DNA from: Microscilla marina ATCC 23134
GTDB taxonomy: Bacteria > Bacteroidota > Bacteroidia > Cytophagales > Microscillaceae
Reading direction: 5' to 3'
Length of the DNA: 64,000 nt
NCBI RefSeq assembly: GCF_000169175.1
Contig: NZ_AAWS01000021.1
Coordinates: forward strand, 62,001 to 126,000
Below the pieces are notes generated by a model. It worked only from the letters and a program-made list of their open reading frames with translations, made no database searches and was not told the DNA's origin. Below, piece after piece: positions 9,451 through 18,181 of this stretch. The translations under genes were made by a program, and so were the position numbers. How positions within the stretch are numbered: the first letter of the stretch is position 1; every line of letters begins with the position of its first letter.

Positions 9451-9984
9451 TCATACAAAATCTATGGGGACTATAATCATCGTATTGCTCCAGGTCATGA
9501 CCAGGTTTACCCCCTTTTTTCTTTCTTGAAAAAAAATCGTAAATGCCTCATACACTTCATCAATAGAAAGTACTTTTGCCTGATAACGCAGAGCGTCTTT
9601 ATCTTTGTATTTAGGGTAGTCAAAAGCCCCCCACTGACCCAGTTCCCGGTTAAAAATTACTGTCCAGTAGTCTTTACCAGGTATGGTAAATATGGTATAG
9701 GTGCCTGCCTTAATTCGTTTTTTATTTATTTTTACATCGTTAATTAAGGTGATTTCAGTAGCTTCGTTTGCTCCGGTTCGCCATATCTTGCCAAAAGGAA
9801 TTAATGCCCCAAAAACATGACGACCTCTTTTAGAAGGTTGACCATAAGTAACTTTCAAATAATTTCGTTCGTTCTTGAAGGTGGTCATTGTGATAGGGCT
9901 CAACTTTCTGGGTGGTTTTACAACCTTTTGTGCCCAGCCAAGTTGTACGATCCCTAACAAGGCAACAAGTGTTAAATATCTCAT
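9451..9984 (-). CDS. DUF2911 family exported protein
   Basis: 177 residues: a signal peptide (1-18, ending GWA-Q) followed by the DUF2911 core. The core shows VTYGQPSKRGR, FGALIPFGKIWRTGANEAT, KAGTYTIFTIPG and WTVIFN, all diagnostic of the family. Members are common in Bacteroidota and are predicted periplasmic or extracellular beta-rich proteins without an assigned activity. The domain fills the whole mature protein. It is monocistronic. Confidence 0.9.
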   Translation of the reverse strand: MRYLTLVALLGIVQLGWAQKVVKPPRKLSPITMTTFKNERNYLKVTYGQPSKRGRHVFGALIPFGKIWRTGANEATEITLINDVKINKKRIKAGTYTIFTIPGKDYWTVIFNRELGQWGAFDYPKYKDKDALRYQAKVLSIDEVYEAFTIFFQERKKGVNLVMTWSNTMIIVPIDFV

Positions 9985-10218
9985 AGATGAATATTTATGC
10001 TTTTTAACGGTTATTTTGGTGTATAAATCTATCTGAAAATAAAAATGTATAAGATAAATTAAAGAGCTCTTGTATAAAACCTACATTCTACAGCGTTTAT
10101 TCAAGAAGTGAAAACCAACAGATTAACAAATAATTGCTTTATTTTGCAAAAATCCCACAGTGGTCTTTCAGGTGCCCTCATAAACTTTTAAAACTGCTAT
10201 TATCATAAAGTGTTGACA

Positions 10219-12153
10219 ATGTATAAATTTAAGAAACTCCTTACTACAAATACAATTCGTAAGTTTTGCTTTACCTGTCTTATTTTAGCAGGAGTTGTAG
10301 CAAATACCCAAGCCCAAACTCCTTGTTTTAGGGCAAAAGACAATGTTACCAGAGGTTGTGCTCCTTTTAGTGTGGAGTTGGTTGATTGTTCGGGAGCAAC
10401 TACTATTTTTTATAAATACGGTGATGGTAGTACCCAAACCCAGCAAAACACCCATACTTATAACGAGCCTGGGCTTTATGCGGTAACTCAATATATTCAG
10501 AAACCTGGCCAAACCCAGGCAGATAGTTTACAGGTGCAAAACTACATAGAGGTATTGCCTTCACCTCAACCCGCGTTTGATTTAAAACTGTGTAGCGATA
10601 ATGCAGTGTTTTTATCTATTCCTGACCAAAACTATGAAGAGTATATCATCAACTGGGGAGATGGCATTACCCAAACAGTATCCAGAGGCGCAGTCAATAT
10701 CCCTCCTCATAAATATAACTTTGCCCCGGTAACCATTACAGTTACTGGCAATTACGATCCGGGAAATTGCGGGGGTAGTAACGCGGTCATTGTCAATCCA
10801 ATTGCTAATATTATTCCTGCCGATATTCAATCAGTATCTACCTTGGCCAAAGACCCCACCAATGGAGTGACCCAAATTGTTTTTGGAACCAATGAGAACT
10901 TTGAGTATGAGGTGGCTCAAAAAGCCAGTAATGAAAGTACCTTTACTTTGATTAAAACTGTGGTAAATACTGCAGGCAGGGTCATTACCGAAAAGTTTCA
11001 GAACCTGGACACCGAAAACTTGTCTTATTGCTATAAAGTCACCACCAAAGACTTGTGTGCTAACAAGGTAGAGTCGGAAGTGTTTTGCAATATGAGTTTG
11101 TCTGCCACTGCCCAAAACAATCAGAATACGGTGCAATGGACTCCCTATGCAGGCTCAAACTTTCAACGGTATGTGTTGTATCGTAATCAAAACCCCATAC
11201 AAGTAATTAACGACATTAACACCTTATCTTATATCGATACAGCAGTTACTTGTAACGAGCAGTATTGTTATAGTGTTGAGGCTGAAACCGGCGTTACCAG
11301 TAAATTGATTATCGCGTCTAATAATGACTGTGTCATTGCTTATTCAGAAGATATTCCCCCTACCATTACCATTTTTAACTCTACAGTAGAGCAAGACAAT
11401 AGCATCAGGGTGTTTTGGGACATTGAGACTTTTCCACGTATTACCGAATACCTGGTGAGCAGAACCGATACCACATTAAGGTTAAGTACTACCGAACTTC
11501 AGGCAATAGATGTAAACCTGGATGCCGACAATAATCAATATTTCTATAAGATTTTTTATACCAACCAGTGTGGTAACAGTTCTGCAAGATCGTTGATTAC
11601 CAGCCCAGTATTGTTGAAGGCGTCAAGCATAACAGCCAAAAGTGTACAATTGCAATGGACACACTACCTCAATGCTGAACAGCGTTTTAGTAATTATGAA
11701 CTGGAGAAGCTAGAAGAAGATGGTACAGTGTATCAAACAGTGCCCCTTACTACTGATACCACTTATACCGATACTCAGCAAGACTTGGAGCGCCAAGTGT
11801 TGCGTTACCGTGTAAAAACTTATATAAACCCTGCCACAAACCTGGTAAGTTACTCAAATATAGTAGAGGTCAAGCGTAAGTTTAAAATATTTGTGCCCAA
11901 TGCTTTTACTCCAAATGGTGATGGGTTGAATGACACTTTTGAGCCAAAAGCCATTTTTGTGAAGAGTTTCAATATGACAGTGTACAATCGTTTGGGAAAA
12001 GTGGTATATCGTTCGCAAGATATTACCCAAGGCTGGGATGGTAACTTTAATGGCAAAGAGGCTACTTCTGATGTATATATTTATACCATCGAAATGACCG
12101 ATTTGCTGGGTAATGATTTTAAAACCAAAGGTACTTTTACGTTGATTCGCTAA
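10219..12153 (+). CDS. PKD-containing protein with T9SS type B sorting domain (gliding motility-associated C-terminus)
   Basis: 644 residues from ATG 10219; a GTG nine bases upstream gives an unnatural start. The signal peptide ends near residue 33 (NTQAQ). A PKD domain with YKYGDGSTQTQ and HTY lies at about 65-115, then two or three fibronectin-III-like segments, then an approximately 85-residue C-terminus with FVPNAFTPNGDGLND, YNRLGKVVY and GWDGNFNGK. This C-terminus is the CHU_C / type B sorting domain that directs export through the outer membrane by the type IX system. It is probably a cell-surface or secreted adhesin-like protein. Several Cys in the ectodomain may form disulfides. Confidence 0.9.
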   Translation: MYKFKKLLTTNTIRKFCFTCLILAGVVANTQAQTPCFRAKDNVTRGCAPFSVELVDCSGATTIFYKYGDGSTQTQQNTHTYNEPGLYAVTQYIQKPGQTQADSLQVQNYIEVLPSPQPAFDLKLCSDNAVFLSIPDQNYEEYIINWGDGITQTVSRGAVNIPPHKYNFAPVTITVTGNYDPGNCGGSNAVIVNPIANIIPADIQSVSTLAKDPTNGVTQIVFGTNENFEYEVAQKASNESTFTLIKTVVNTAGRVITEKFQNLDTENLSYCYKVTTKDLCANKVESEVFCNMSLSATAQNNQNTVQWTPYAGSNFQRYVLYRNQNPIQVINDINTLSYIDTAVTCNEQYCYSVEAETGVTSKLIIASNNDCVIAYSEDIPPTITIFNSTVEQDNSIRVFWDIETFPRITEYLVSRTDTTLRLSTTELQAIDVNLDADNNQYFYKIFYTNQCGNSSARSLITSPVLLKASSITAKSVQLQWTHYLNAEQRFSNYELEKLEEDGTVYQTVPLTTDTTYTDTQQDLERQVLRYRVKTYINPATNLVSYSNIVEVKRKFKIFVPNAFTPNGDGLNDTFEPKAIFVKSFNMTVYNRLGKVVYRSQDITQGWDGNFNGKEATSDVYIYTIEMTDLLGNDFKTKGTFTLIR

Positions 12154-12195
12154 ACCCGAATTAGTAATGGTACTATGAAAACAATTCTTTTTGGT

Positions 12196-12203
12196 TATTT
12201 TTG
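12196..12203 (+). promoter_or_regulatory. Candidate -7 element before ybaB
   Basis: TATTTTTG fits TAnnTTTG and lies 33 bp before the ybaB ATG. No convincing -33 TTG was found at the right distance. Confidence 0.35.
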
Positions 12204-12236
12204 TAAAAAGATGCGAATCATATAAACCTCAAAAAT

Positions 12237-12569
12237 ATGTTTGACTTGAATAATTTGATGGGAAAGGTGAAGGAGATGCAGGATAAGATGAAGGAAGTGC
12301 AAGATAGCCTCGCCCAGGTAAAAGTAACTGCTGAGTCGGGTGCTGGAATGGTAAAAGCTACTGTGAATGGTAAACGGCAGGTAATTTCAATAGAGGTGGA
12401 TAAAGACCTTGTAAAACCTGAAGATCAGGACATGATGCAAGACTTGATTGTGGCAGCAATAAATAAAGCTTTAGAAGAAGCAGACGTGGTAGCCAAAGAA
12501 GAAATGCAAAAAGCTACTCAGGGAGTGATGCCCAATATCCCTGGTTTCGACCTCAATAACATGATGTAA
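12237..12569 (+). CDS. ybaB: YbaB/EbfC nucleoid-associated protein
   Basis: 110 residues. It starts MFDLNNLMGKVKEMQDKMKEVQ, the typical first helix, followed by VTAESGAGMVKATVNG and a D-x-D-M-MQDLIVAAINKALE helix. These are the conserved parts of the YbaB/EbfC family of small dimeric DNA-binding proteins, often encoded with dnaX and recR. Here it stands with a glycosyltransferase instead and has its own terminator. The length matches the family. Confidence 0.93.
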   Translation: MFDLNNLMGKVKEMQDKMKEVQDSLAQVKVTAESGAGMVKATVNGKRQVISIEVDKDLVKPEDQDMMQDLIVAAINKALEEADVVAKEEMQKATQGVMPNIPGFDLNNMM

Positions 12570-12591
12570 ACTTATTTTTTACTCATTTATT

Positions 12592-12645
12592 CCTCTTTGA
12601 TATAAGTCCCTTGCTGGATATAGTCAAAGAGGTTTTACTTTTTAT
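12592..12645 (+). terminator. Terminator of ybaB
   Basis: CCTCTTTGA (12592-12600) pairs with TCAAAGAGG (12624-12632), extended by TATA/TATA, with a T-rich tail. Confidence 0.75.
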
Positions 12646-12674
12646 ATACCTGCCAAAAAACTGTAGCCATTTAC

Positions 12675-13685
12675 ATGACACCCAAAGTTGCCGTAGTAAT
12701 CCTGAACTATAATGGAAGAGCTTTTCTGGAAAAATTTCTTCCCTCAGTTATCCAATATAGTGACCACCATAGCATTGTAGTAGCCGATAACGCGTCTACT
12801 GACGACTCTATTGATTTTATGAAAAACACTTACCCAGAGGTACGTCTAATAGAAATGGAAAGAAATACTGGGTTCAGCCAAGGGTACAATATTGCGCTCA
12901 AAGAAATAGAGGCTGAATATTATGTCTTGCTCAACTCCGACGTGGAAGTAACCCCACACTGGCTACAGTCTATGGTAGAGTTTATGGATGCCCACCCTCA
13001 AGTGGCAGCTTGTCAACCCAAAATTAAGGCGTTTCATCGTAAATCTGACTTTGAATATGCCGGGGCTGCCGGAGGTTTTATAGATAAGTTGGGCTACCCG
13101 TTTTGCCGGGGACGCATCTTTGACGAGATAGAAGCAGACAAAGGGCAGTACAACGATGTTTATGAAATATTTTGGGCAACAGGTGCTTGTATGTTTGTGA
13201 GGGCATCACTTTATTGGCAACAAGGCGGCTTAGACAATGATTTTTTTGCTCACATGGAGGAGATTGACTTATGCTGGAGGTTCAAAAATGCAGGCTATCA
13301 GGTATATTATGTCGGAACCAGCGAAGTGTACCATGTAGGGGGGGGCACATTGCCCAAGTCTAACCCTCGCAAAACTTTCCTCAATTTTAGAAACAACCTG
13401 GCTTTGTTGTACAAAAACTTACCAAAAGGCAAAGTATGGACTACCCTATGCTGGCGTTTTTGGTTAGATGGAGTGGCTTGGTTACATTTTATGCTCAAAG
13501 GGCAGGTAAAAGACGCTTTGGCTATTTCGAAGGCTTATTGGAAATTTTATACCAACGTAAGGTTTTGGCAAAAGAAGCGAAAAAGCAACCCAAATTATTC
13601 AATACATCCGCAAATGTTGAGACAAAGTTTAGTTTTTGCGTACTTTTTTAAGAAGAAAAGAAGGTTTCATGATTTAATCTCTTAA
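12675..13685 (+). CDS. Family 2 glycosyltransferase
   Basis: 336 residues with a GT-A fold. The nucleotide-binding strand VAVVILNYNGRAFLEKF comes first, then VVADNASTDDS and LLNSDVEVTP (metal-binding acidic motif), and an acceptor-side GGLDNDFFAHMEEIDLCWR with the ED acidic pair typical of rhamnosyltransferase-like GT2 enzymes. The C-terminal 70 residues are basic and amphipathic, suggesting peripheral membrane association. It probably transfers a sugar from a nucleotide donor to a surface polysaccharide or lipid intermediate. No sugar biosynthesis genes flank it. Confidence 0.9.
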   Translation: MTPKVAVVILNYNGRAFLEKFLPSVIQYSDHHSIVVADNASTDDSIDFMKNTYPEVRLIEMERNTGFSQGYNIALKEIEAEYYVLLNSDVEVTPHWLQSMVEFMDAHPQVAACQPKIKAFHRKSDFEYAGAAGGFIDKLGYPFCRGRIFDEIEADKGQYNDVYEIFWATGACMFVRASLYWQQGGLDNDFFAHMEEIDLCWRFKNAGYQVYYVGTSEVYHVGGGTLPKSNPRKTFLNFRNNLALLYKNLPKGKVWTTLCWRFWLDGVAWLHFMLKGQVKDALAISKAYWKFYTNVRFWQKKRKSNPNYSIHPQMLRQSLVFAYFFKKKRRFHDLIS

Positions 13686-13769
13686 ATTTGTCGCTTTCTA
13701 AGTATTCAACCCTTTGTGCAATGTTTAAAAGTAGCTTGAGTTTCTGGCAAGTTTTATCCACCTTAAGGA

Positions 13770-13994
13770 TTAAATATCCCAAACAGAAGGATGTTTACCC
13801 TTACGGAAATGTTTACGCATGTTCATAACAAACGCAATAGAGAGATAAATGATAATGGGTGAGCCAAATGTTAAAAAGGAGGTATAAATAAAGAATAGTC
13901 GGATGCTTGATTTTGCTATCCCCATCTTTTCTCCTAAAAATGTGCAAACTCCAAAAGCTTGTTTCTCAAAAAATGATTGAATTCGCTGTATCAT
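13770..13994 (-). CDS. PspC-domain membrane protein
   Basis: 74 residues. It has the PspC family layout: a short N-terminal part with AFGVCTFLGEKMGIAKSSIR, then one long hydrophobic helix LFFIYTSFLTFGSPIIIYLSIAFVM, then a basic tail. PspC proteins are inner-membrane proteins linked to envelope stress responses in Proteobacteria. In Bacteroidota they occur as lone short forms like this one. No pspA-like gene is adjacent. It lies convergent with the preceding glycosyltransferase. Confidence 0.8.
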   Translation of the reverse strand: MIQRIQSFFEKQAFGVCTFLGEKMGIAKSSIRLFFIYTSFLTFGSPIIIYLSIAFVMNMRKHFRKGKHPSVWDI

Positions 13995-14122
13995 AACCGA
14001 TAAAGTGAACTAGGAACTGTACAAAATAGCGATTTTTTTTTTTATTTTACAAAAAATAAGTATTAAAATTGCATCAGCAATAAACTACTTTAAAAGTTAA
14101 AAAACCTAAATTTTTTTAAATC

Positions 14123-16042
14123 ATGAGTCAAATGAAAAGAAGCTTACTGGGACTTACGTTTCTGTTTGCTATTGCATTTGTAACAGGATGTAGTGATCCT
14201 CTTGCAGAAATGGCCAAGTTAGCGGAGCAACAACAACTCACGGTAGAGCCTAACCCTCTTGAATTGCATGGAAGTAATGTAGGATTTACTTTGTCAGCAA
14301 AGTTACCCGTAAAAATGATGAAAAAAGGCACTAAGTATGCCTTAGAAGTAGCTTACGCTTCTGGCGATGCTACTAAATTTGTAAAGGGTAAAGATCCTGC
14401 AGATAAAACCAATGCTGGAACCATTGAATTTGATGGTGATAAGTATGCTGGTGGAACTGAAGAGCCAAAAATCAGCAAAAAAATGAACTTTGCTTACGAA
14501 GAAAAGCATGAGCAAGGTTTCGTTATCATTTATGGTGTAGCCAGCAAAGGTAAAAAAAGCAAAAGATTTGGTCCTATTGGTGTAATGAGCGCTGGTAGCC
14601 CTGTAGTAGGTGTAGCTACTACCAGCCGTTTGGTTAAAAATCCCGTAGATGGTATTTCTAACGCTGCTGGTAAAAGCCCATTTGCTTACGCTCAGGATGG
14701 TTGGACAAAAGAAAGTGATAAAACTACTTCTTACAACATCAACTTTGAGCAAGGAAGCGCTCGCGTAACCGCCACCACTGGTGACAATAAAAATACAATT
14801 GATCTTGCCAAAGCTGCTTTCAAAGCAATGGCTTCTCAGTTTGAAAACGTTGATAACATCCCTGAGTTCAAAGCAAATGGGGCAAGCTCTCACTCTCCTG
14901 AAGGACGTGTAGCCATCAACCAAAACTTGCCAGGTCAGCGTTCAAGCGCAGTTGGTAATCAAATGAAGATGATGATGAAAGCTTTTGATTATGGTAAGAA
15001 AGTAAAGAAGTTTGACTTTCAGTTTGATAACAAAACTTTGGAAGCTACCTGGCCAGAATTCAAAACTTTGGTACAAGGAAGTTCTTTGAACGATGACCAA
15101 AAGACTGAGGTAGTAGGTATCGTAGACGGAAGCGGTGGATTTGTAGAAAAAGAAAAGAAACTACAAGGCCTTGCTTACTACAATACAATGATGGACGAGA
15201 TTTACCCAAAAATGCGTTACGCAAAAATGGACATCACTGTGCCAGGTACTACTAAGTCTAAAGCTGACATGGAGAACATGTTGGATAAAATTGTAAAAGG
15301 AGAAGAGCCAGCAGACAAATTGACTGAGACTGAGTTCTTGTATATGGCTGCCAACAACCCTAACTACACCAACCGTGTAAAATGGTTAGAAAAAGCAGTA
15401 ACTAAATATGATACCTGGAAAGTAAACAACAACTTGGGTGCTGCTTACTTAGATGTAGCCTTATTGACCAAAGACAACTCTTATGTTGATAAAGCATTGG
15501 CTTCTTTTGAAAAGGCAAAAGGTAAAAAAGAATCAGGTGAGATTTACTACAACATGGGAATGGCTTACTTGATGAAAGGTGACAACGCCAAAGCAGAAGA
15601 GTCTTTTAAGAAAGCCGTAGAAATAGGAGCGGGTGACAACCCTGCGATGACTGGATTGTTGAATGGAATCAAAGGTTACTATGCGATTCAGCAGGCTACT
15701 TCTCGCGACGATGGCAAATACAAAGAAGCTTATGAGTTGTTAGCCAGTGCAGCCAGTACTGTACCTAACTATTTCAACAAAGGTTTGGCTTACTTGTTAG
15801 AAGCCAACGACTACGAGCAAGCAAAGGCTTCGTTCAATGCTGCGGCAAAAATGAATGATAAAGATGCCACTACTTTCTATGCATTGGCAGTAGTAGCTGC
15901 TCGTCAGGGCAACGAAGGAGAGCTTACTCAAAACTTGAAAAAAGCAGTAGAATTGAAGAGTGACTTGAAGGCAAAAGCGTTGAAAGATGCAGAATTCTTT
16001 AAGTACAAAACCAAGGCTTCATTTATGGATGCTATCAAGTAA
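14123..16042 (+). CDS. Lipoprotein with OmpA-like segment and C-terminal TPRs
   Basis: 639 residues. The signal peptide ends in a lipobox with Cys at about 23 (FVTGC), so it is probably an outer-membrane or periplasmic lipoprotein. An N-terminal beta-rich segment (about 30-170) is followed at about 195-300 by a segment with SHSPEGR and an N-x-x-LPGQRSSAV run, which resembles the peptidoglycan-binding part of OmpA-like domains. From about 420 to the end there are several TPR units (NNLGAAYLDVALL, YYNMGMAYLMKG, YFNKGLAYLLEA). Codon use is biased and regular, hinting at high expression. An alternative start is Met4. It is monocistronic with a strong terminator. The combination of OmpA-like and TPR parts suggests cell-wall anchoring. 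Confidence 0.75.
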   Translation: MSQMKRSLLGLTFLFAIAFVTGCSDPLAEMAKLAEQQQLTVEPNPLELHGSNVGFTLSAKLPVKMMKKGTKYALEVAYASGDATKFVKGKDPADKTNAGTIEFDGDKYAGGTEEPKISKKMNFAYEEKHEQGFVIIYGVASKGKKSKRFGPIGVMSAGSPVVGVATTSRLVKNPVDGISNAAGKSPFAYAQDGWTKESDKTTSYNINFEQGSARVTATTGDNKNTIDLAKAAFKAMASQFENVDNIPEFKANGASSHSPEGRVAINQNLPGQRSSAVGNQMKMMMKAFDYGKKVKKFDFQFDNKTLEATWPEFKTLVQGSSLNDDQKTEVVGIVDGSGGFVEKEKKLQGLAYYNTMMDEIYPKMRYAKMDITVPGTTKSKADMENMLDKIVKGEEPADKLTETEFLYMAANNPNYTNRVKWLEKAVTKYDTWKVNNNLGAAYLDVALLTKDNSYVDKALASFEKAKGKKESGEIYYNMGMAYLMKGDNAKAEESFKKAVEIGAGDNPAMTGLLNGIKGYYAIQQATSRDDGKYKEAYELLASAASTVPNYFNKGLAYLLEANDYEQAKASFNAAAKMNDKDATTFYALAVVAARQGNEGELTQNLKKAVELKSDLKAKALKDAEFFKYKTKASFMDAIK

Positions 16043-16133
16043 TGTTGATTTTAAAGGGGCATTTACAAACTGGATACTTTGATAAATTATTTACTTGAAG
16101 CATACCATTTGTAACTTGCTACTTAAAATATAC

Positions 16134-16165
16134 AAAGCCTGTTCTGAAAAGAGCAGGCTTTTTTT
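16134..16165 (+). terminator. Terminator of OmpA/TPR lipoprotein gene
   Basis: AAAGCCTGTTCT/AGAGCAGGCTTT stem (one G-U) with a 4-base loop and a T-run. Confidence 0.88.
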
Positions 16166-16226
16166 CTTTAGAAGAATGGCAATAGTTACCTGAGCTGATA
16201 TGTTATTTTTAGTGCAACAGCAAGCA

Positions 16227-16257
16227 TTGTAACTTACTTTATTTTTTACTACTTTTG
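16227..16257 (+). promoter_or_regulatory. Bacteroidota-type promoter
   Basis: TTG at 16227-16229, a 20-bp spacer and TACTTTTG at 16250-16257 (TAnnTTTG). It lies 88 bp before the acetyltransferase ATG. Confidence 0.6.
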
Positions 16258-16344
16258 GTTGAAGGCAAGCAATGCAGTTTGCTTTATAATTACACCTTTA
16301 AAAACGATTTACCCACCATTTACACGTTTTAATAAGCTGACTTG

Positions 16345-16974
16345 ATGCAAGGACCCGACCCTAACACCGTGTATCCATTGACACATTATGACCGTTTGTG
16401 TTTTTTGAAAAACATTATTAAAAACCCCCACATCATAGTGGGTGACTATACTTATTATGATGATTTTGAGAATGTAGAAAACTTTGAAAAAAATGTAAAG
16501 TATCATTTTGATTTTATGGGTGACCAACTCATTATTGGGAAGTTTTGTATGGTAGCTTCCGACGTACAGTTTATTATGAACGGAGCCAATCATCTGACTG
16601 ATGCTATATCTACTTACCCATTTGCTGTTTTTGGCAGTGGGTGGGAAGGAGCAATGGAAGGTAAAAACTACCCTAGTAAAGGCAACATCTCCATTGGCAA
16701 TGATGTGTGGTTGGGGTATAAAGCCACCATAATGGCAGGAGTAACTATTGGCGATGGAGCTATCGTTGGTAGTCACGCAGTTGTCACCAAAGATGTGCCA
16801 CCTTATGCTATAGTAGGAGGCAATCCGGCAAAAGAAATTCGCCTCCGTTTTGCTCCGGAAGTAGTCAGCCAATTGTTGAAAATACAATGGTGGAATTGGG
16901 ATTTGGAAAAAATTACCCGAAATGTTCATTTATTGACTAGCAACGATGCAGAAGCATTGAATAGTTGCAAATAA
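16345..16974 (+). CDS. Vat/CatB-type hexapeptide acyltransferase
   Basis: 209 residues from ATG 16345, preceded in frame by a TTG. The left-handed beta-helix repeats are evident (LIIGKFCMVASDV, ISIGNDVWLGYKATIMAGVTIGDGAIVGSHAVVTKDVPPYAIVGGNPAK). The segment GANHLTDAISTYPF corresponds to the catalytic His-containing loop of xenobiotic acetyltransferases. Family members acetylate chloramphenicol (CatB) or streptogramin A (Vat), but many homologues have unknown natural acceptors, so resistance is not established. The length is exactly that of the family. It is monocistronic with its own promoter. Confidence 0.9.
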   Translation: MQGPDPNTVYPLTHYDRLCFLKNIIKNPHIIVGDYTYYDDFENVENFEKNVKYHFDFMGDQLIIGKFCMVASDVQFIMNGANHLTDAISTYPFAVFGSGWEGAMEGKNYPSKGNISIGNDVWLGYKATIMAGVTIGDGAIVGSHAVVTKDVPPYAIVGGNPAKEIRLRFAPEVVSQLLKIQWWNWDLEKITRNVHLLTSNDAEALNSCK

Positions 16975-16979
16975 TTGAC

Positions 16980-17013
16980 TTTCCACAAAAGCATAAGCGT
17001 ATGTTTAGCTTTG
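16980..17013 (+). promoter_or_regulatory. Candidate promoter upstream of structured interval
   Basis: TAGCTTTG at 17006-17013 fits TAnnTTTG. A TTTC at 16980-16983 sits 22 bp upstream in place of TTTG. It would start an RNA near 17020 that covers the folded interval and may continue into the SPFH gene. Confidence 0.35.
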
Positions 17014-17074
17014 CAAAGTATTGAAAGTAAGGCAAAAAACTAATTTTTAAACATATTCTAAAGCATAAAGAAAA

Positions 17075-17277
17075 CCGCCACCTGTAAACCTAAATGGGGC
17101 AACATAAATTACAGGGTATTGCGGGTGATTGCCCTAAACGGTTCGATTCCGTGCTTGTATTGGTTACACAAATCTTGACTCATAATCAAGACGTTTGAAC
17201 AACGGTTCGTTTAGTAGAAGAAACTGATGCCCTTTGTGGGTTTGTAAAGCAGAGGATACCGTAAAACCACGTTTTAC
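17075..17277 (+). ncRNA. Candidate structured RNA with tRNA-like arms
   Basis: Several complementary blocks follow each other. CCGC (17075-17078) pairs with GCGG (17121-17124) and CCTGTAA (17081-17087) with TTACAGG (17109-17115). GGGCAA in that loop (17097-17102) can pair with TTGCCC at 17129-17134 as a pseudoknot. CTAAACG (17134-17140) is complementary to CGTTTAG (17208-17214). Between them lie a T-arm-like ACGG-TTCGATT-CCGT (17138-17152) and an anticodon-arm-like TCTTGA-CTCATAA-TCAAGA (17173-17191) with CAT in the anticodon position. The hairpin GTAAAAC-CAC-GTTTTAC (17261-17277) ends the set. It is not a normal tRNA or tmRNA: the T-arm-like block is in the wrong place and the stems cannot all form together. 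It may be a 5' leader of the SPFH gene or a separate RNA. Confidence 0.35.
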
Positions 17278-17315
17278 TCAATTTGTTTTCCCCCGTAAAG
17301 GGTCTTCTTCTATAT

Positions 17316-18092
17316 ATGTTTTTCAGAAAGGAGACTAGAGTGAAATTTAGATTTAAACTGCATTATAAAAAACAAGTGTGGCCCAATCATAAAGGCTACT
17401 TGTATATCAATCAGAAGTTTGATCGTACAGTAGAATCAGGAGTGTATAAATTCTCCAAATTCTCGGACAATGTTGTTGACATTTATCCAATACCAATGGT
17501 TAATCAATGGATTTCGATAGTAAACCAGGAGGTGCTCACTCAAGATAACATCTCATTGCGTGTGTCTTACGAAATAGAGTTTAAAGTTACAGATTATGGA
17601 GCATTTCGTCCCTACGCAAATTTGTCAACAGGCAACGCGTATAATACAAACATATTTACAAATATCAATCTGCAAATAAGAAATATAGCCCAAACATTGG
17701 TGCGTAACACATTGGCAAGTGCTCAAAGTGAGTTGCTCAACGAACAGCGTGGAGAACTATTAGGCAACTTAAAACACAATATTCAGCAACAACTGGTTAA
17801 TCAGGGAGTGGAGATAACCCAAGTTTTGCTGAATAATATTATGTTTCCTAAAAAGATACAAGAGCTGTTTGCTCAACAACTAGAGGCAAATATTCGCGCC
17901 AAAGCCGATTTAGACAAAGCGCGCACTCAGGTGGCTACGGCAAGAGCTTTGAAAAATGCGGCTGACTTGATGAGTGATAACGAAAACATCAAGTTTTTGA
18001 AAATGATGGAAACAATTACCCAAATTGCTGCTTCGGGCAAGCATACCTTTATGATAGGCGGGGAGCTGTACCAGCCAAGCGACAAAAAATAA
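17316..18092 (+). CDS. SPFH/Band 7 (stomatin/prohibitin-like) domain protein
   Basis: 258 residues from ATG 17316; the frame extends 33 bp upstream to a TTG without a plausible peptide. The beta-rich SPFH core (about 20-130) is followed by a long helical part with many Gln, Ala and charged residues (EQRGELLGNLKHNIQQQL; NIRAKADLDKARTQVATARA), the coiled-coil arm of stomatin-like proteins. Most homologues begin with a membrane helix or hairpin. Here the N-terminus (MFFRKETRVKFRFKLHYKK) is basic and not hydrophobic enough to span the membrane. It may be a soluble or peripheral form. No NfeD-type partner gene is adjacent. Confidence 0.72.
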   Translation: MFFRKETRVKFRFKLHYKKQVWPNHKGYLYINQKFDRTVESGVYKFSKFSDNVVDIYPIPMVNQWISIVNQEVLTQDNISLRVSYEIEFKVTDYGAFRPYANLSTGNAYNTNIFTNINLQIRNIAQTLVRNTLASAQSELLNEQRGELLGNLKHNIQQQLVNQGVEITQVLLNNIMFPKKIQELFAQQLEANIRAKADLDKARTQVATARALKNAADLMSDNENIKFLKMMETITQIAASGKHTFMIGGELYQPSDKK

Positions 18093-18181
18093 ATAGATGT
18101 AGACCTAATTTACAGGCATTGAATTGGAAGGTATTAATTCAGGTAGTTAAAACAAAGATTTTGAATGCAGTAAATGGCTAG

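Noticed and set aside
13683-13690. TAAATTTG at the end of the glycosyltransferase gene as promoter
   Set aside because: It spans the stop codon, has no -33 partner, and no plus-strand gene follows within 400 bp.
14342-14923. 193-codon minus-strand frame inside the OmpA/TPR lipoprotein gene
   Set aside because: Lies wholly within a well-supported gene of biased codon use; shadow frame.
16345-16974. Calling the hexapeptide transferase an antibiotic-resistance gene
   Set aside because: The fold and catalytic His match Vat/CatB proteins, but many environmental homologues have no shown drug activity and there is no mobile element beside it.
17075-17277. Interval considered as tmRNA or a split tRNA
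   Set aside because: No GGGG...CCCCACCA acceptor, no tag reading frame, and the T-arm-like block comes before the anticodon-arm-like block. Kept only as a structured-RNA candidate.
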